Numbered from the stretch's first letter, positions 51,239 to 60,514 are shown. The stretch: DNA of 64,000 bases from Trebonia sp964581815 (GCA_964581815.1 CAZORE010000005.1:69517-133516), one strand, 5' to 3'. Made by a program: numbers and translations. Notes: generated from the sequence alone by a model not told the origin.

Positions 51239-52215
51239 GCGAGGCAGCCGCCACCGCTGACCGGGCGGCCCGCGCCCGGCCCCGGCTCGGCGTGTCTAGC
51301 TGCCTGCTCGGCGAGCCGGTCAGGTTTGACGGCGGCCACAGCCGCAGCCGGCTGCTGACCGGGGAGCTCGGCCAGTACGTGGACTGGGTTCCTTACTGCC
51401 CGGAGATGGAGATCGGCCTCGGCGCCCCGCGAGAGACGCTGCGGCTCACGGCGGACGGCCGCCTCGTGAGCTGGACCTGGAGCGGCGCCAAGGACCGCAC
51501 CCTGGCCGAGGCGGCGCTGCCGCTGCCCGCCGGGCTCGACGGCTATGTCTTCAAGGCCAAGTCGCCGAGCTGCGGCATCCGGGGCGTGCCGCGTTACGCG
51601 CCGAGCGGCCAGCCGATCGATCACGCGGGACGCGGCGTGTTCGCGCGGCGGGTGATGGACCGCTTCCCGCTGCTTCCCGTGGAGGATGAGGGACGGCTCA
51701 ACAACCCGGTGCTGCGCGACCGCTTCCTGGAACGGGTTTTTGCCTTCGCCCGGCTCCGGGAACTGCTGCGCGCGCCGTGGGAACCGCGCGACCTAGTTTC
51801 GTTCCACGCACGGCACAAGCTCCAGCTGCTAGCGCACGACCCGGCGCGGTCCCGCATCGCCGGCCAGGTCGTCGCCGCGGCGGGGCGCGCGTCGAGGGAG
51901 GCGACCGCGGTCGCGTACACGGGCCTGCTCCAGGCGGCGCTGACCACCATGACCAGCCGGGGCCGGCATGCGAACGTGCTGCACCACGCGTTCGGCCGGA
52001 TCACCAGGGAGCTTGACCCCTGCCGCAGGAATGACCTGCTCGCGAGGATCGAGTCCTACCGGCGCGGCGCGGACCCGCTGAGCGTCCCCGTCGCGCTCCT
52101 TGGCCACTACGCAAGCGACGGGAAACTGCCCTGGCTCGCCGCGCAGACGTACCTGGAGCCGTTTCCCGCCGCGCTGCGGCTGCGGGCAGGTCGCGCACGG
52201 ACGGGCGGCGGCTGA
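51235..52215 (+). CDS. DUF523-DUF1722 fusion protein
   Basis: A 326-residue protein. Residues 15-165 are DUF523 (LGVSSCLLGEPVRFDGGHSR, WVPYCPEMEIGLGAPRETLR, FKAKSPSCGI) with three conserved Cys that look like a metal or cluster site; residues 185-320 are DUF1722 (LVSFHARHKLQLLAHD, YTGLLQAAL, HHAFGRITREL, LLGHYA). This fusion is a standard member of LitR-linked and photolyase-linked gene sets. Its biochemical role is unknown. The ATG overlaps the stop of the 9-codon frame. Confidence 0.9.
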   Translation: MSEAAATADRAARARPRLGVSSCLLGEPVRFDGGHSRSRLLTGELGQYVDWVPYCPEMEIGLGAPRETLRLTADGRLVSWTWSGAKDRTLAEAALPLPAGLDGYVFKAKSPSCGIRGVPRYAPSGQPIDHAGRGVFARRVMDRFPLLPVEDEGRLNNPVLRDRFLERVFAFARLRELLRAPWEPRDLVSFHARHKLQLLAHDPARSRIAGQVVAAAGRASREATAVAYTGLLQAALTTMTSRGRHANVLHHAFGRITRELDPCRRNDLLARIESYRRGADPLSVPVALLGHYASDGKLPWLAAQTYLEPFPAALRLRAGRARTGGG

Positions 52216-52245
52216 GGCAGCCGGGAAACCACGCGTCCGTTCGGC

Positions 52246-53178
52246 TCACTCCAGCCGGGCCTCCGCGACGAGCAGGCGGCTGAGTTCCTCGGGATCCGCG
52301 CCAGGGTGGCCGGCCTTGGCGAACCAGGTCGCGACGTTCTTGGCGTCGCGTTCGAGGAAGCCGCGGCCGTTCGGGTTGGCGATGATGTCGACGACCTGAG
52401 GCAGGTCGATCATCACCAGCCGCCCGTGGTGGACGAGCAGGTTGTAGGCGGACAGGTCGCCGTGCGCGAGCCCCGCCGCGGCGAGGGTCACCAGGGCTTC
52501 GACCAGCTGGTCCCAGAGGCTGGCGAGCTCTTCCGGCCCGGGACGGGTCTCGGCGAGGCGGGGCGCGCCGGTGCCGTCCGCGTCGCCGATGAACTCGAGC
52601 AGGACCTCCGTGCCCAGGATCTGCACCGGGTACGGCACGGGCACGCGGGCGTTGTAGAGCCGGACGAGCGCGTTGAACTCCGCGTACGCCCACTGGCCGG
52701 CGATCGCCTGCTTGCCGTAGTCGCTGCGGTTGGCGACCGCCCGGTTGATCCGGCTTTCCCGGACCCGGCGGCCTTCCAGGTAGCCGGCGTCCCGGTGGAA
52801 CTGCCGGTGCCCCGCGTCCCGGTAGCGCTTGGCGGCGAGCAGGCAGGACCGGTCCGTCCCCGGCACGCCGCGGCGGACCAGGAACACGTCGGCTTCTTTT
52901 CCCGTCTTGAGCACGCCGAGCTCGTAGTCGACCGCAGCTAGCTCGGTGACCAGCCACTTCGGGTGCGGCTTAGGGCCGCGTTCGGTCGGTGTGGACTGGT
53001 CCCAGGTCGACCAGCGGTCGCCTTCCGGCAGGCCGTCAACCTCGTCGTAGGCGTCTTCCGCCGCGAGCCTGGGCAGGTGCCGGTCGCGCTTGGCGTAGAC
53101 CGACTCGTAATCGTTGAACTTGCCGCGCTTACCGCGGCGGGCGACTCCGTATTCGTAGGAGTCCGCGCTGTCGCGCAT
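52246..53178 (-). CDS. RIO-type serine protein kinase
   Basis: A 310-residue RIO1-like kinase: N-terminal charged tail, then LKTGKEADVFLVRRG (nucleotide loop), LLAAKRYRD (Lys), the catalytic loop AHGDLSAYNLLV and metal-binding MIDLPQVVDIIANPN. All catalytic residues of RIO kinases are kept (HGD, N, and IDxxQ). In archaea and eukaryotes RIO kinases act in small-subunit ribosome maturation; in bacteria the role is unknown. The ATG at 53178 has GAGGAGCACC before it. It converges with the DUF523 gene. Confidence 0.92.
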   Translation of the reverse strand: MRDSADSYEYGVARRGKRGKFNDYESVYAKRDRHLPRLAAEDAYDEVDGLPEGDRWSTWDQSTPTERGPKPHPKWLVTELAAVDYELGVLKTGKEADVFLVRRGVPGTDRSCLLAAKRYRDAGHRQFHRDAGYLEGRRVRESRINRAVANRSDYGKQAIAGQWAYAEFNALVRLYNARVPVPYPVQILGTEVLLEFIGDADGTGAPRLAETRPGPEELASLWDQLVEALVTLAAAGLAHGDLSAYNLLVHHGRLVMIDLPQVVDIIANPNGRGFLERDAKNVATWFAKAGHPGADPEELSRLLVAEARLE

Positions 53179-53510
53179 GGGTGGTGCTCCTCAGGTGGTC
53201 TGTGGTCAGGGCAGGGCTGAGAAAGCCCGCAACGGGCGTACGCATCACAGACGCCTCCCTTCACACGGCCGGCTTGCGGGGGCATATCAGCCTCGCCGAA
53301 GCCGGCACCAAACCTGGTGCGACCGCACTATGACACGCGACGGCGGTGGCAGGCAACCGAATATCGGGCGCGTCCGACACGGCCCTAACGGCGCAGGTCA
53401 ATCTGCGTCACGATCACGATGCAGGCCGGGGGCTGCGGGGCCAGCACGCTGCCGCGCGCGGGCACGCGGCTTCCAGTCCTTTATGGCGAAAAAGTACGAG
53501 ATAATGGCGT
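53179..53510. other. Intergenic region, divergent promoters presumed
   Basis: No gene seen. It separates the RIO kinase (minus) from the small membrane coiled-coil gene (plus). GCACCA-AACC-TGGTGC at 53305-53320 forms a 6-bp dyad. The 3' part (53480-53510) is AT-richer and probably holds the promoter or leader of the plus-strand gene. Confidence 0.45.
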
Positions 53511-54026
53511 ATGCCTGATGTTCCGCTTTACGTAGCCATTGCTACGGCCGGTACGTCCGTTATCGCAAGTGCTGTACCGCTACTGATCGGGTGGGCGAAG
53601 GATACCGGGCGGGAGAAGCGAGCCGAAGCGAAAGTGTTGATGCGTGAGCAAAGGCAAGTCACGGAGAACCGGAGCGAGCTGTGTGTCAATCTGCTCGGCC
53701 TGGCCCGGCATTTCCGGGTGCTCATGGAGAACGTCTATGACTCGCGCGGGCCCGTACTTGACTCGGACGTCGAGCGGGTCCGCGGGGCGGTCGCCGACAT
53801 CGCTAGTCAGGCCGACAAGGTGGAGTTCAACGTGCCGAAGACTGGCCCTGCCGCGGTGGCACTCGCCGACGAGGCGAGAAAGCTCGCCCTGACCGCTGAG
53901 GAAAGGAACAGGGAGCACGGGTCCCCGCTGGTTTCCGGTGACTTCACGAAGTTTGACGACTGTCTTGAGGCGTTCAAGGACGCCGCGCGGTCCGCATTTG
54001 AAGAGCTTCAGGAGCGCACTGGGTAG
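53511..54026 (+). CDS. Membrane-anchored coiled-coil protein of unknown function
   Basis: A 171-residue protein with an N-terminal hydrophobic helix (YVAIATAGTSVIASAVPLLIGWA) and a charged helical remainder (REKRAEAKVLMREQRQ... ending FEELQERTG). The composition is less GC-biased than the neighbours. No clear ribosome site is seen. The last 19 bases overlap the 3' end of the convergent nSTAND gene. No family recognised; actinobacterial proteins of this form are often near STAND ATPases. Confidence 0.7.
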   Translation: MPDVPLYVAIATAGTSVIASAVPLLIGWAKDTGREKRAEAKVLMREQRQVTENRSELCVNLLGLARHFRVLMENVYDSRGPVLDSDVERVRGAVADIASQADKVEFNVPKTGPAAVALADEARKLALTAEERNREHGSPLVSGDFTKFDDCLEAFKDAARSAFEELQERTG

Positions 54027-56005
54027 GAGCGTCTCTTCCGCAGGCCGGCCAGTGCCAGGGCAAGCTGCTTATGTGGCGGGGATAGCGGCGGGTCCGTGGC
54101 GTCGATCGCTTCCCTGGCCCGTTCCTTCGCGGAAGCGTTGTCGCCGGCCAAGTCGAAGGCGCGAGCCGCGTAGAGCAGGACAAGGCCGCTGCGCCTGGCG
54201 CTGGCAAGCGCGCCGTTGATCTCCGCGGCCGCGGCCCTGTGGTCGCCGGTTTCCGCAAGCGCCAGCCCCCGGGCCGCCTGGCTGGACGGGACATCGGGGA
54301 CAGCCTGGTTGAGGTCGGATATCGCCTTATTGCCGTCTCCGAGATCCGCCAAAATCTCACCGCGCATCCGCCGGGCCTCGACAAGCGCGCCGTCCCTGTC
54401 GATCACCGAGTTGAGGATCATGACCGCTCCCCGGCCATCGCCGGTTTGCCAGAGCGCGTGGGCCAGCTGGATTTGCAGCCCGAGATCGTTTCGTTCCCTG
54501 TTGGCCGCCGCGCTCAGCGCGGGGATGGCCGCGCCCGGGTCGTCCCCGGCCAACAGGAGCTGGCCGGCTGCGGCGAGTTGGTAGGCGGCGGCATGGGAGT
54601 CGCCCGCGGCCTGCATCAGCTCGGCGGCCTTCCGGTAATGAGGCAGCGCCTCGGCTGGCTCGCCGTGCCTGTATGCCACGTTGCCTAGCAGCGATTCGGC
54701 CTCAGCTCGCGCACGGAAACCAGGCGCGTCCCTGAGTTCCTGCTCGGGAAGGGCACGGCACGCGCGCTCAGCGTGCGCTCGGGCAAGTTCGAGTTCCCCC
54801 CGTGCCAGGGCCAGCTCGGCTGCGCGCAGGAAACCCGTCGCGGTCACAGCTGCCGCGGCAGCCGTGCTCGCGGTTTGCAGCGGACCTATCAGCCGGTCGC
54901 TCAGCAGCCGGTAGTACCGCACGGACTCATTGGTCTCGCTGGTCAGGAGATGACGGTCGAGGAGGTCCCGCAGGACGGCAGCCGGCACCCTGCTCGTGGT
55001 TGCGGCATCTTCACGAAGTCCGCCGCGGGCGCCCGTGCCGGTGATGAAGCTGGCCGCCAGCCACGACTGAAGCTTCCGGTACGGAACGTCATGCAGCGCC
55101 GACATCTCGGTGATCAGTTGCCCGCAGTAGTCGGCGAGAGCCGTGCCTGAGTCGCTGAATGTCCTGATCGTCCGGTCGGAGATCTCAGTGACGCTCGGCG
55201 GGAGATCGTCCCACAGCCGAGAGCAGACCGCCTGCAGCAGGGACGGCTCGACGCGACGGCCAGACGACAACGCGGCGCTTTCCTGGACGCCGAGCAAGTC
55301 GTTGACAATGCCGTGCGCGGCCGCTTCGGCAAACGTCCGGCCTGCGGCTATGGCAGGCATCCTGATCGCCCCGATCGCGCTCCGCGGGCTCAACGCGGTG
55401 AGCGTGTGCCGTGCGCCGACGCCGATGGATCTCGTGAAAAGACTAAGGCCGGCGGTTCTTGTCACCAGCAGCAGGTGCAGCCTGGGGTGATCAGAAATCG
55501 CCTGGGCGAGTCCGGCTAGGAACTCCCGGCGCCACTTGGCCCAGGCACCGGCCCGCGGGCCGAGAGTGAGGTCATCCAGGCCGTCAACGGCCGCGTAGGT
55601 GGCACCATCGTGCCCTCGAGTGCTCTCGCGCACGAAGTCGCTGACGGTCATCCTGGCGAGCCGGGTGGGCACGTCGTCAGGCGCCCAGGACCGCAGCAGC
55701 GCCAGCGTGAACGGGTTGTGCTCCGCGAGAGCAGGGAACGGGAACGTCGTGCCGTGCGACAAGTTCCCTAGCGGGAAGATAAGCGGCCGCTGCTGCGACG
55801 AGCTTTCCCGCAGCCGCGGACGGACGCCGGCTTGCAGCAGGGACGTCTTCCCGCACCCGGGCGGGCCGCTGACGACAGTCAGCCGGTTCGTCACCCAGAG
55901 GTCGACGACCACGGCTATATCCGCATCCCGCCCGAAGAAGAATTCCATATCGGCCTGCGTAAAGGCACGTGAGCCGGGATACGGGTTGTCCGCGATCTTG
56001 CGCAC
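54008..56005 (-). CDS. nSTAND NTPase with C-terminal TPR array
   Basis: A 665-residue protein. It begins DNPYPGSRAFTQADMEFFFGRD, the entry pattern of the PYPGLRxF STAND family, then P-loop SGPPGCGKTSLLQAGVRP, Walker B AAVDGLDDLTLG, LLLVTRTAGL, and a winged/helical middle part. Residues about 395-655 are TPR-like helices (RAAELALARGELELARAHAE, AYRHGEPAEALPHYRKAAEL and further). Such proteins sense a ligand through the repeat part and switch by nucleotide exchange; they are frequent in conflict and signalling systems. The GTG at 56005 has GGGGGAGG upstream. It lies 158 bases after the peptide precursor gene on the same strand, so it may share its promoter. Confidence 0.85.
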   Translation of the reverse strand: MRKIADNPYPGSRAFTQADMEFFFGRDADIAVVVDLWVTNRLTVVSGPPGCGKTSLLQAGVRPRLRESSSQQRPLIFPLGNLSHGTTFPFPALAEHNPFTLALLRSWAPDDVPTRLARMTVSDFVRESTRGHDGATYAAVDGLDDLTLGPRAGAWAKWRREFLAGLAQAISDHPRLHLLLVTRTAGLSLFTRSIGVGARHTLTALSPRSAIGAIRMPAIAAGRTFAEAAAHGIVNDLLGVQESAALSSGRRVEPSLLQAVCSRLWDDLPPSVTEISDRTIRTFSDSGTALADYCGQLITEMSALHDVPYRKLQSWLAASFITGTGARGGLREDAATTSRVPAAVLRDLLDRHLLTSETNESVRYYRLLSDRLIGPLQTASTAAAAAVTATGFLRAAELALARGELELARAHAERACRALPEQELRDAPGFRARAEAESLLGNVAYRHGEPAEALPHYRKAAELMQAAGDSHAAAYQLAAAGQLLLAGDDPGAAIPALSAAANRERNDLGLQIQLAHALWQTGDGRGAVMILNSVIDRDGALVEARRMRGEILADLGDGNKAISDLNQAVPDVPSSQAARGLALAETGDHRAAAAEINGALASARRSGLVLLYAARAFDLAGDNASAKERAREAIDATDPPLSPPHKQLALALAGLRKRRSYPVRS

Positions 56006-56163
56006 CGAACCGGACCTCCCCCAAATGGCGAGCGGGCACCGTGTGCCTGACCTACAGACAGTACGTTACGCCCTGGCAAAGCGCCGGCATATGGCTGCCA
56101 GCACTTTGCCTGAGGACATTGAGGACGCCCGTGCCTGTTTCCGCAGGTAACCTGCTTTATGGG

Positions 56164-56325
56164 TCAGCTGATGAAGTTGTTGAAACTGGCGAAGCTGCGC
56201 TCGGGCTTGGACAGCAGAATCCGCTCCAGAGCCCTGCTGAGCGCGGAATCCGAGTCAGCGAACTCCAGGTCGGCAATGCTGATCTCGCGGACGTCAAGCA
56301 GCAGGCCGTCGGCAACGTCGTCCAT
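56164..56325 (-). CDS. fxsA: FxSxx-type RiPP precursor peptide
   Basis: A 53-residue peptide: MDDVADGLLLDVREISIADL, an acidic middle EFADSDSALSRALERILLSK and the C-terminus PERSFASFNNFIS. The ATG at 56325 has GAGGAGG 4 bases upstream (ATGs in other frames lack it). The leader has the form of FxsA precursors (conserved DV-x-E/D-I-S and a helix A-L-x-R-I-L). The core contains three successive F-x-S/N triplets, FAS, FNN, FIS, each a substrate pattern for three-residue cyclophane-forming radical SAM enzymes. Genes for such an enzyme, a TPR protein and an HExxH protein lie within 5.5 kb. Too short for routine gene calling. Confidence 0.85.
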   Translation of the reverse strand: MDDVADGLLLDVREISIADLEFADSDSALSRALERILLSKPERSFASFNNFIS

Positions 56326-56553
56326 GGTCCTCCTCGTCACGGGTCACCTTTGGATACCGGCTTCCGTGTCGCTCCGTGCGGCCGCCGTTCCGGCAGCTAT
56401 ATTGATAGAGATACATTGTTTCGCTTAAGCTGTCGAGTGCCTTCCGAGTGAAATTCACGTCGCATGGCTTGATGATCATGAAATCCCCGATCCGGCGTGG
56501 CCGACCGTCGTCGACTCGTTTCGAAATAATGGGCTCATGGATAGGATCCGTTT
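56326..56553. promoter_or_regulatory. Divergent promoter region of fxsA and fxsT
   Basis: The 228 bases between the precursor ATG (minus) and the FxsT ATG (plus) contain AT-rich stretches (56395-56430 and 56450-56480), so both promoters are expected here. No clear dyad was found by eye. Confidence 0.5.
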
Positions 56554-59136
56554 ATGACGGTGCCTGAGGCAGACATGCCACGGGGAGGCGCCCCTGTGAT
56601 CTGGGGTTACGTCCCGGCGCGCAATAAGAACTTCACTGGCCGGGACGACATCCTCGACCGGCTGCGAGAAGGCGCCTCGAGCCGAGTCACGGCGGTATTG
56701 CCGGAAAGCGGGCGGCAGAGTTCGGAAAGCGGTCATGGCGATCCGATTCCGCAGGGCGTGCACGGCCTTGGCGGCGTAGGCAAGACCGCTATCGCGATTG
56801 AGTACGTCTACCGGTTCAGCTCCCATTACGACCTCGTCTGGTGGATCGCGGCCGACCAGCTGCCGACGGTGCGCGGTTCGCTCGCGGAACTGGCCACTCG
56901 ACTCGGACTTGAAGCATCCCCCACCGCGGGAGTCGACGGCCTCATCGCGGCCGTGCGCGACGCGCTGCGGCGCGGCGAGCCCTACCGTCGCTGGCTGATC
57001 GTCTTCGACAACGCCGACCAGCCGGAGGACATCAAGGACCTGATCCCGACCGGGCCGGGGGACGTACTGATCACGTCGCGCAACCATCGCTGGGAATCCG
57101 TCATCAGGACGGTTCCCATGGATGTGTTCCGTCCTCAGGAGAGCAAGGAGTTCCTGCTCAAGCGGGTTCGCAAGGGCCTGACCGAGGCAGACGCGGAACG
57201 GCTGGCAAGGGAACTCGGGCACTTGCCGCTCGCGCTTGAGCAGGCGGGAGCCATGCTGGCGGAGACCGGAATGCCTGCCGACGAGTACTTGCGGCTGCTC
57301 AAGGAACACGCTGCGGAGATCATGAACGAGGGGCCGCCGTCGGGCTACCCGCATACGATGACCGCAGCGTGGAAACTGTCCGTCGACGCCGTCAAGCGGA
57401 GCCGACCGCAGGCGCTTGAGGTGCTGCGCTGCTGCGCGTTCTTCGGCCCGGAGCCGATCCCGCGCGATGTATTCCGGCGCGGCGCCCAGGAGACAGGCTC
57501 GCGCGTGGCGGAGGTGCTGTCTAGCCCGATCGCCACGGCGAGCGTCATGCGCGAGCTGGCCCGCTATGCTCTGATCACCCTGGACGGGAACGCGGTCAAG
57601 GTGCACCGGCTGATCCAGGCGCTGGTTCGTGACGAGTTGTCCCCAGAGCAGAAGCGCGCGTACCGCCATGAGGCGCAGCTCATCATGGCCGCCGCCGCGC
57701 CAGAAAACCCGGACGACGCAACGACCTGGCGGAGGTTCCAGGACCTGCTGCCGCACGTCAACGCCGAGGCCACCGAACTGCACCTGTCACGCGAGTTCGC
57801 GGTCAGGGATCTCGCGCGCGGCATCATCAGGTACCTCTACCAGTCCGGTGACTACACGTCCGCGCTGACGCTGACGGAGCGGTTCATCGAGCAGTGGACG
57901 GCGGACTCCGGGCCTGACGACGAGAACGTACTGCGGGCCCAGCGTCATCTTGCCAACATCCAGCGGCTGATGGGCCGTTACGCAGACGCCTACCGGACGA
58001 CGGAGGAGTCGCTCGCCAAGGCCCGCGTCACGCTGGGGGAAGACGATCCGACGACGCTGACGCTTCGTACGGGCTTGGGTGCCGACCTGCGGGCCAGGGG
58101 TAGCTTCGCGGCCGCGCTCGACCTGGACACGGAAAGCCTGGCCCTGCTTGAGCGCAAGTACGGCGCCAAGGACGGCCGGACGCTGCGGCTGCTGTCCAGC
58201 CTGGCCCTGGATCACGGCCTCATGAGTGACTACAGCACGGCACAGGAGCTGTACGAGCGTGCCTTCGGGGAGATGCGCCGCGCGGACTCGACGCCCGCGC
58301 TTGACGTGATCGGTGCCTGGTTCGGCATCAGCTGGACGCTCCGGCTGCGAGGTTACTTCAATGATGCTCTGGACGTCGCACAAGACGCACGGGATTACGG
58401 TCAGAGTTCGTCCGGGCTCGGTGCGGATCACCTATATACCCTGCGAGCCGTCAACGCGTACCTTATCGCGTGCCGCCGGGTGACCGAGAAGCGGCTGGAC
58501 GCCATCGAAGAGAGCAGGGAAGTGCTGGACCTGGCGACTCGCCGCCACGGGGAGCGCAACCCGGACACACTGGCGATCGCGATCGGTCTGAGCAACCTGT
58601 TGCGCGCCACCAACGTGGTCTACCACGAGGAGGCCCTTGAACTGGCGACGGCAACGCTGAACCGGTTCGCCGCCGTCTACGGTAACGAGCACCCGTACTA
58701 CTACGGATGCGTGACCAACCTGGCGCTGCTGAAACGGGCAACCGGGGGCGCCGCCGCGGCGTGTGAGCTTAACGAGCAGGCTCTCCGGGGCCTGACGGCC
58801 GCACTTGGACAGAGCCACCACTACACGCTGACCGCGGCGGTGAACCTCGCTAGCGATCTCGCGGCGCTTGACCGGCGGGCGGATGCACGCGCTATGGGGG
58901 AGGAAACGCTGAAGAGGCTGACCGAAGAGCTCGGCACCACCCACGCGCATACCCTCGGCTGCGCGGCGAACCTCTCCCTGGACATGATCGCGCTGGATGA
59001 CGAGGAAGACGGGAACGAGCTCCGGAGCAAGACGCTGCGGCTGCTTGCGGACACCTACGGGAAAGACTCGCCGGACTACGTGGCGGCGCACAGCCGCGAC
59101 CGACTCGACCCAGACTTCGACCCGCCCGCGATCTGA
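56554..59136 (+). CDS. fxsT: FxsT-like NB-ARC/tetratricopeptide repeat protein of the FxSxx system
   Basis: An 860-residue protein. It starts with IWGYVPARNKNFTGRDDILDRLR, typical for FxsT; P-loop GVHGLGGVGKTAIAIEY near residues 68-84; Walker B RWLIVFDNADQP; DVLITSRNHRW; LGHLPLALEQAGAML (GLPL); and HTMTAAWKLSVD. Residues about 400-830 are long TPRs of the kinesin-light-chain type (repeated NLA.DL...G...EAR.L.EETL pattern). FxsT accompanies FxSxx-COOH precursors in actinobacteria; its task (regulation, or recognition of the product) is not known. It is divergent from the precursor and converges with the HExxH gene (16 bases apart). Confidence 0.87.
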   Translation: MTVPEADMPRGGAPVIWGYVPARNKNFTGRDDILDRLREGASSRVTAVLPESGRQSSESGHGDPIPQGVHGLGGVGKTAIAIEYVYRFSSHYDLVWWIAADQLPTVRGSLAELATRLGLEASPTAGVDGLIAAVRDALRRGEPYRRWLIVFDNADQPEDIKDLIPTGPGDVLITSRNHRWESVIRTVPMDVFRPQESKEFLLKRVRKGLTEADAERLARELGHLPLALEQAGAMLAETGMPADEYLRLLKEHAAEIMNEGPPSGYPHTMTAAWKLSVDAVKRSRPQALEVLRCCAFFGPEPIPRDVFRRGAQETGSRVAEVLSSPIATASVMRELARYALITLDGNAVKVHRLIQALVRDELSPEQKRAYRHEAQLIMAAAAPENPDDATTWRRFQDLLPHVNAEATELHLSREFAVRDLARGIIRYLYQSGDYTSALTLTERFIEQWTADSGPDDENVLRAQRHLANIQRLMGRYADAYRTTEESLAKARVTLGEDDPTTLTLRTGLGADLRARGSFAAALDLDTESLALLERKYGAKDGRTLRLLSSLALDHGLMSDYSTAQELYERAFGEMRRADSTPALDVIGAWFGISWTLRLRGYFNDALDVAQDARDYGQSSSGLGADHLYTLRAVNAYLIACRRVTEKRLDAIEESREVLDLATRRHGERNPDTLAIAIGLSNLLRATNVVYHEEALELATATLNRFAAVYGNEHPYYYGCVTNLALLKRATGGAAAACELNEQALRGLTAALGQSHHYTLTAAVNLASDLAALDRRADARAMGEETLKRLTEELGTTHAHTLGCAANLSLDMIALDDEEDGNELRSKTLRLLADTYGKDSPDYVAAHSRDRLDPDFDPPAI

Positions 59137-59152
59137 TACCCACCGCTGGGTC

Positions 59153-60514
59153 TCATCCGGCGCCCAGCTGCCCATTGTTCGCCTGCCACCGGGCCAGGTG
59201 CCTGTCCGACTTGCGTCGCGCCACGGCGAGGGCATCGCCGGGCACCGGCTCGCGCCGCCACTCGTCGAGCACCTCGGCCATCGTCTCAACAAAGGTCTCG
59301 CCGACGCTCGTGAGGCGACCGCTGCGCAGCAAGGTCGCGGCCGCGGTGGCTGCTCCCTCGCGCCAGCGGGCGAAATCCGCGTGGGCCCGCTGGCGGACCT
59401 CCGGTTCCGGCGCGGATTGTCGCTGTTCGCGCCAGAAGCCGCTGATGCCGAGGAACGCGTAGGCGCCCTGCAGCAGGCCGCTGATCGGGCGCGGATCGGG
59501 ACGCCACGGCGCGTAGTACAGCTGGCCGTCGTCCGGGCGCGCCAACTCGACGAGATCGAGCAGCGCGGACAGTTTGAGGTGCTGCGTTTCGTGGACGAGC
59601 GTCTCCGCGCACAGGTACTTGTCTGGCTGCCTGGACATGGCCACGGTGCCGAAGACCTGAGGTGAGCTGACGCTGATTGTGAAATTGCCTGACTCCGGCG
59701 GCCGGAAGGGGACGATCACCCGCACAATCGCGGCGATCTGCGCGGCGCTGGCGGGGGAAAGCACCGGCCACGCCGCACGCAGCGTGTCGCGCAATTCGGT
59801 CAGCTGCGACGGCGTGAGTCGTCCGGTCGGGCCGCCGTCCGGCGTTGGCATCCGGAACGGGTCGAGGTCGTCGACGAGAACGCTCAGGCGGCCTGCCGTG
59901 ACCCGCCTGAGTTCCCGCCAGCCGGGTTCGCCCGGCCGCACCCGCACCCGGAGATCTCCAGAGCGGACCTCGGCTTCCTTCGCGGCCACGACCGCGGTGG
60001 CTCCGGCCGCTTCGGCGGTGCCGAGAGACGGAAGCAGGACGCCAGCGCCAAGAACAGGCACTTCGATCCCGGCGTCCAGCCCGGCCCTGACAGCGGCCGC
60101 CGCCGCGATGGCGGCAAGTCCGCTCGGCCGGACGCCCGGCAATGGCGCGCTGCCGGGTGCGGCGGCGTCAGCCGGTGCGGCGTCCACTGCTTGTGCGGTG
60201 CCGGACCGGATGACGTGCAGCGCCCATGCCCCCACTGACGGATATCCCATCACCTCAGCCGCGGCCGCAGGATCCCGTTGCTGAACGTGGGCGAGCAGCT
60301 GCCAGCCGGCCACGCCCAGTGCGTCGTCCGGATGATCGCCGCGCCGCGCCAGTTCCGCGACCTTGCTCAGCAGGATCAGGTGCTTGCTTTGCTGGGCCGC
60401 GACGAGCTGGCCGATGGCGTCCTTGTCACCGCCGCCCCGGGCGAGCGCCGCGAGCTGCTCGGCGCTGAACGAGTGGTGCCGTGGCCCTCCCGACGTATCT
60501 GGTGGCCGCGCCAT
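59153..60514 (-). CDS. HExxH-type protein, probable alpha-ketoglutarate-dependent peptide beta-hydroxylase
   Basis: A 453-residue protein starting SFSAEQLAALARGGGD; the metal motif LVHETQHLKLSALLDLVEL places H308-E309-T-Q-H312, intact. The N-terminal half (residues 1-230) has the helical profile and Ala/Gly-rich middle of the extension found fused to FxsB radical SAM enzymes; there it is often inactivated, here the motif is complete. Family studies report beta-hydroxylation of cyclophane-bearing peptides by alphaKG-HExxH domains. The ATG shares a base with the stop of the radical SAM gene (TGATG), so both enzymes are made together. The exact residue modified is unknown. Confidence 0.83.
   Translation of the reverse strand: MARPPDTSGGPRHHSFSAEQLAALARGGGDKDAIGQLVAAQQSKHLILLSKVAELARRGDHPDDALGVAGWQLLAHVQQRDPAAAAEVMGYPSVGAWALHVIRSGTAQAVDAAPADAAAPGSAPLPGVRPSGLAAIAAAAAVRAGLDAGIEVPVLGAGVLLPSLGTAEAAGATAVVAAKEAEVRSGDLRVRVRPGEPGWRELRRVTAGRLSVLVDDLDPFRMPTPDGGPTGRLTPSQLTELRDTLRAAWPVLSPASAAQIAAIVRVIVPFRPPESGNFTISVSSPQVFGTVAMSRQPDKYLCAETLVHETQHLKLSALLDLVELARPDDGQLYYAPWRPDPRPISGLLQGAYAFLGISGFWREQRQSAPEPEVRQRAHADFARWREGAATAAATLLRSGRLTSVGETFVETMAEVLDEWRREPVPGDALAVARRKSDRHLARWQANNGQLGAG

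Noticed and set aside
56159..56479. Plus- and other minus-strand frames over the fxsA region
   Set aside because: They are Ser/Arg-rich shadows; only the frame from 56325 has a strong ribosome site and a known precursor pattern.
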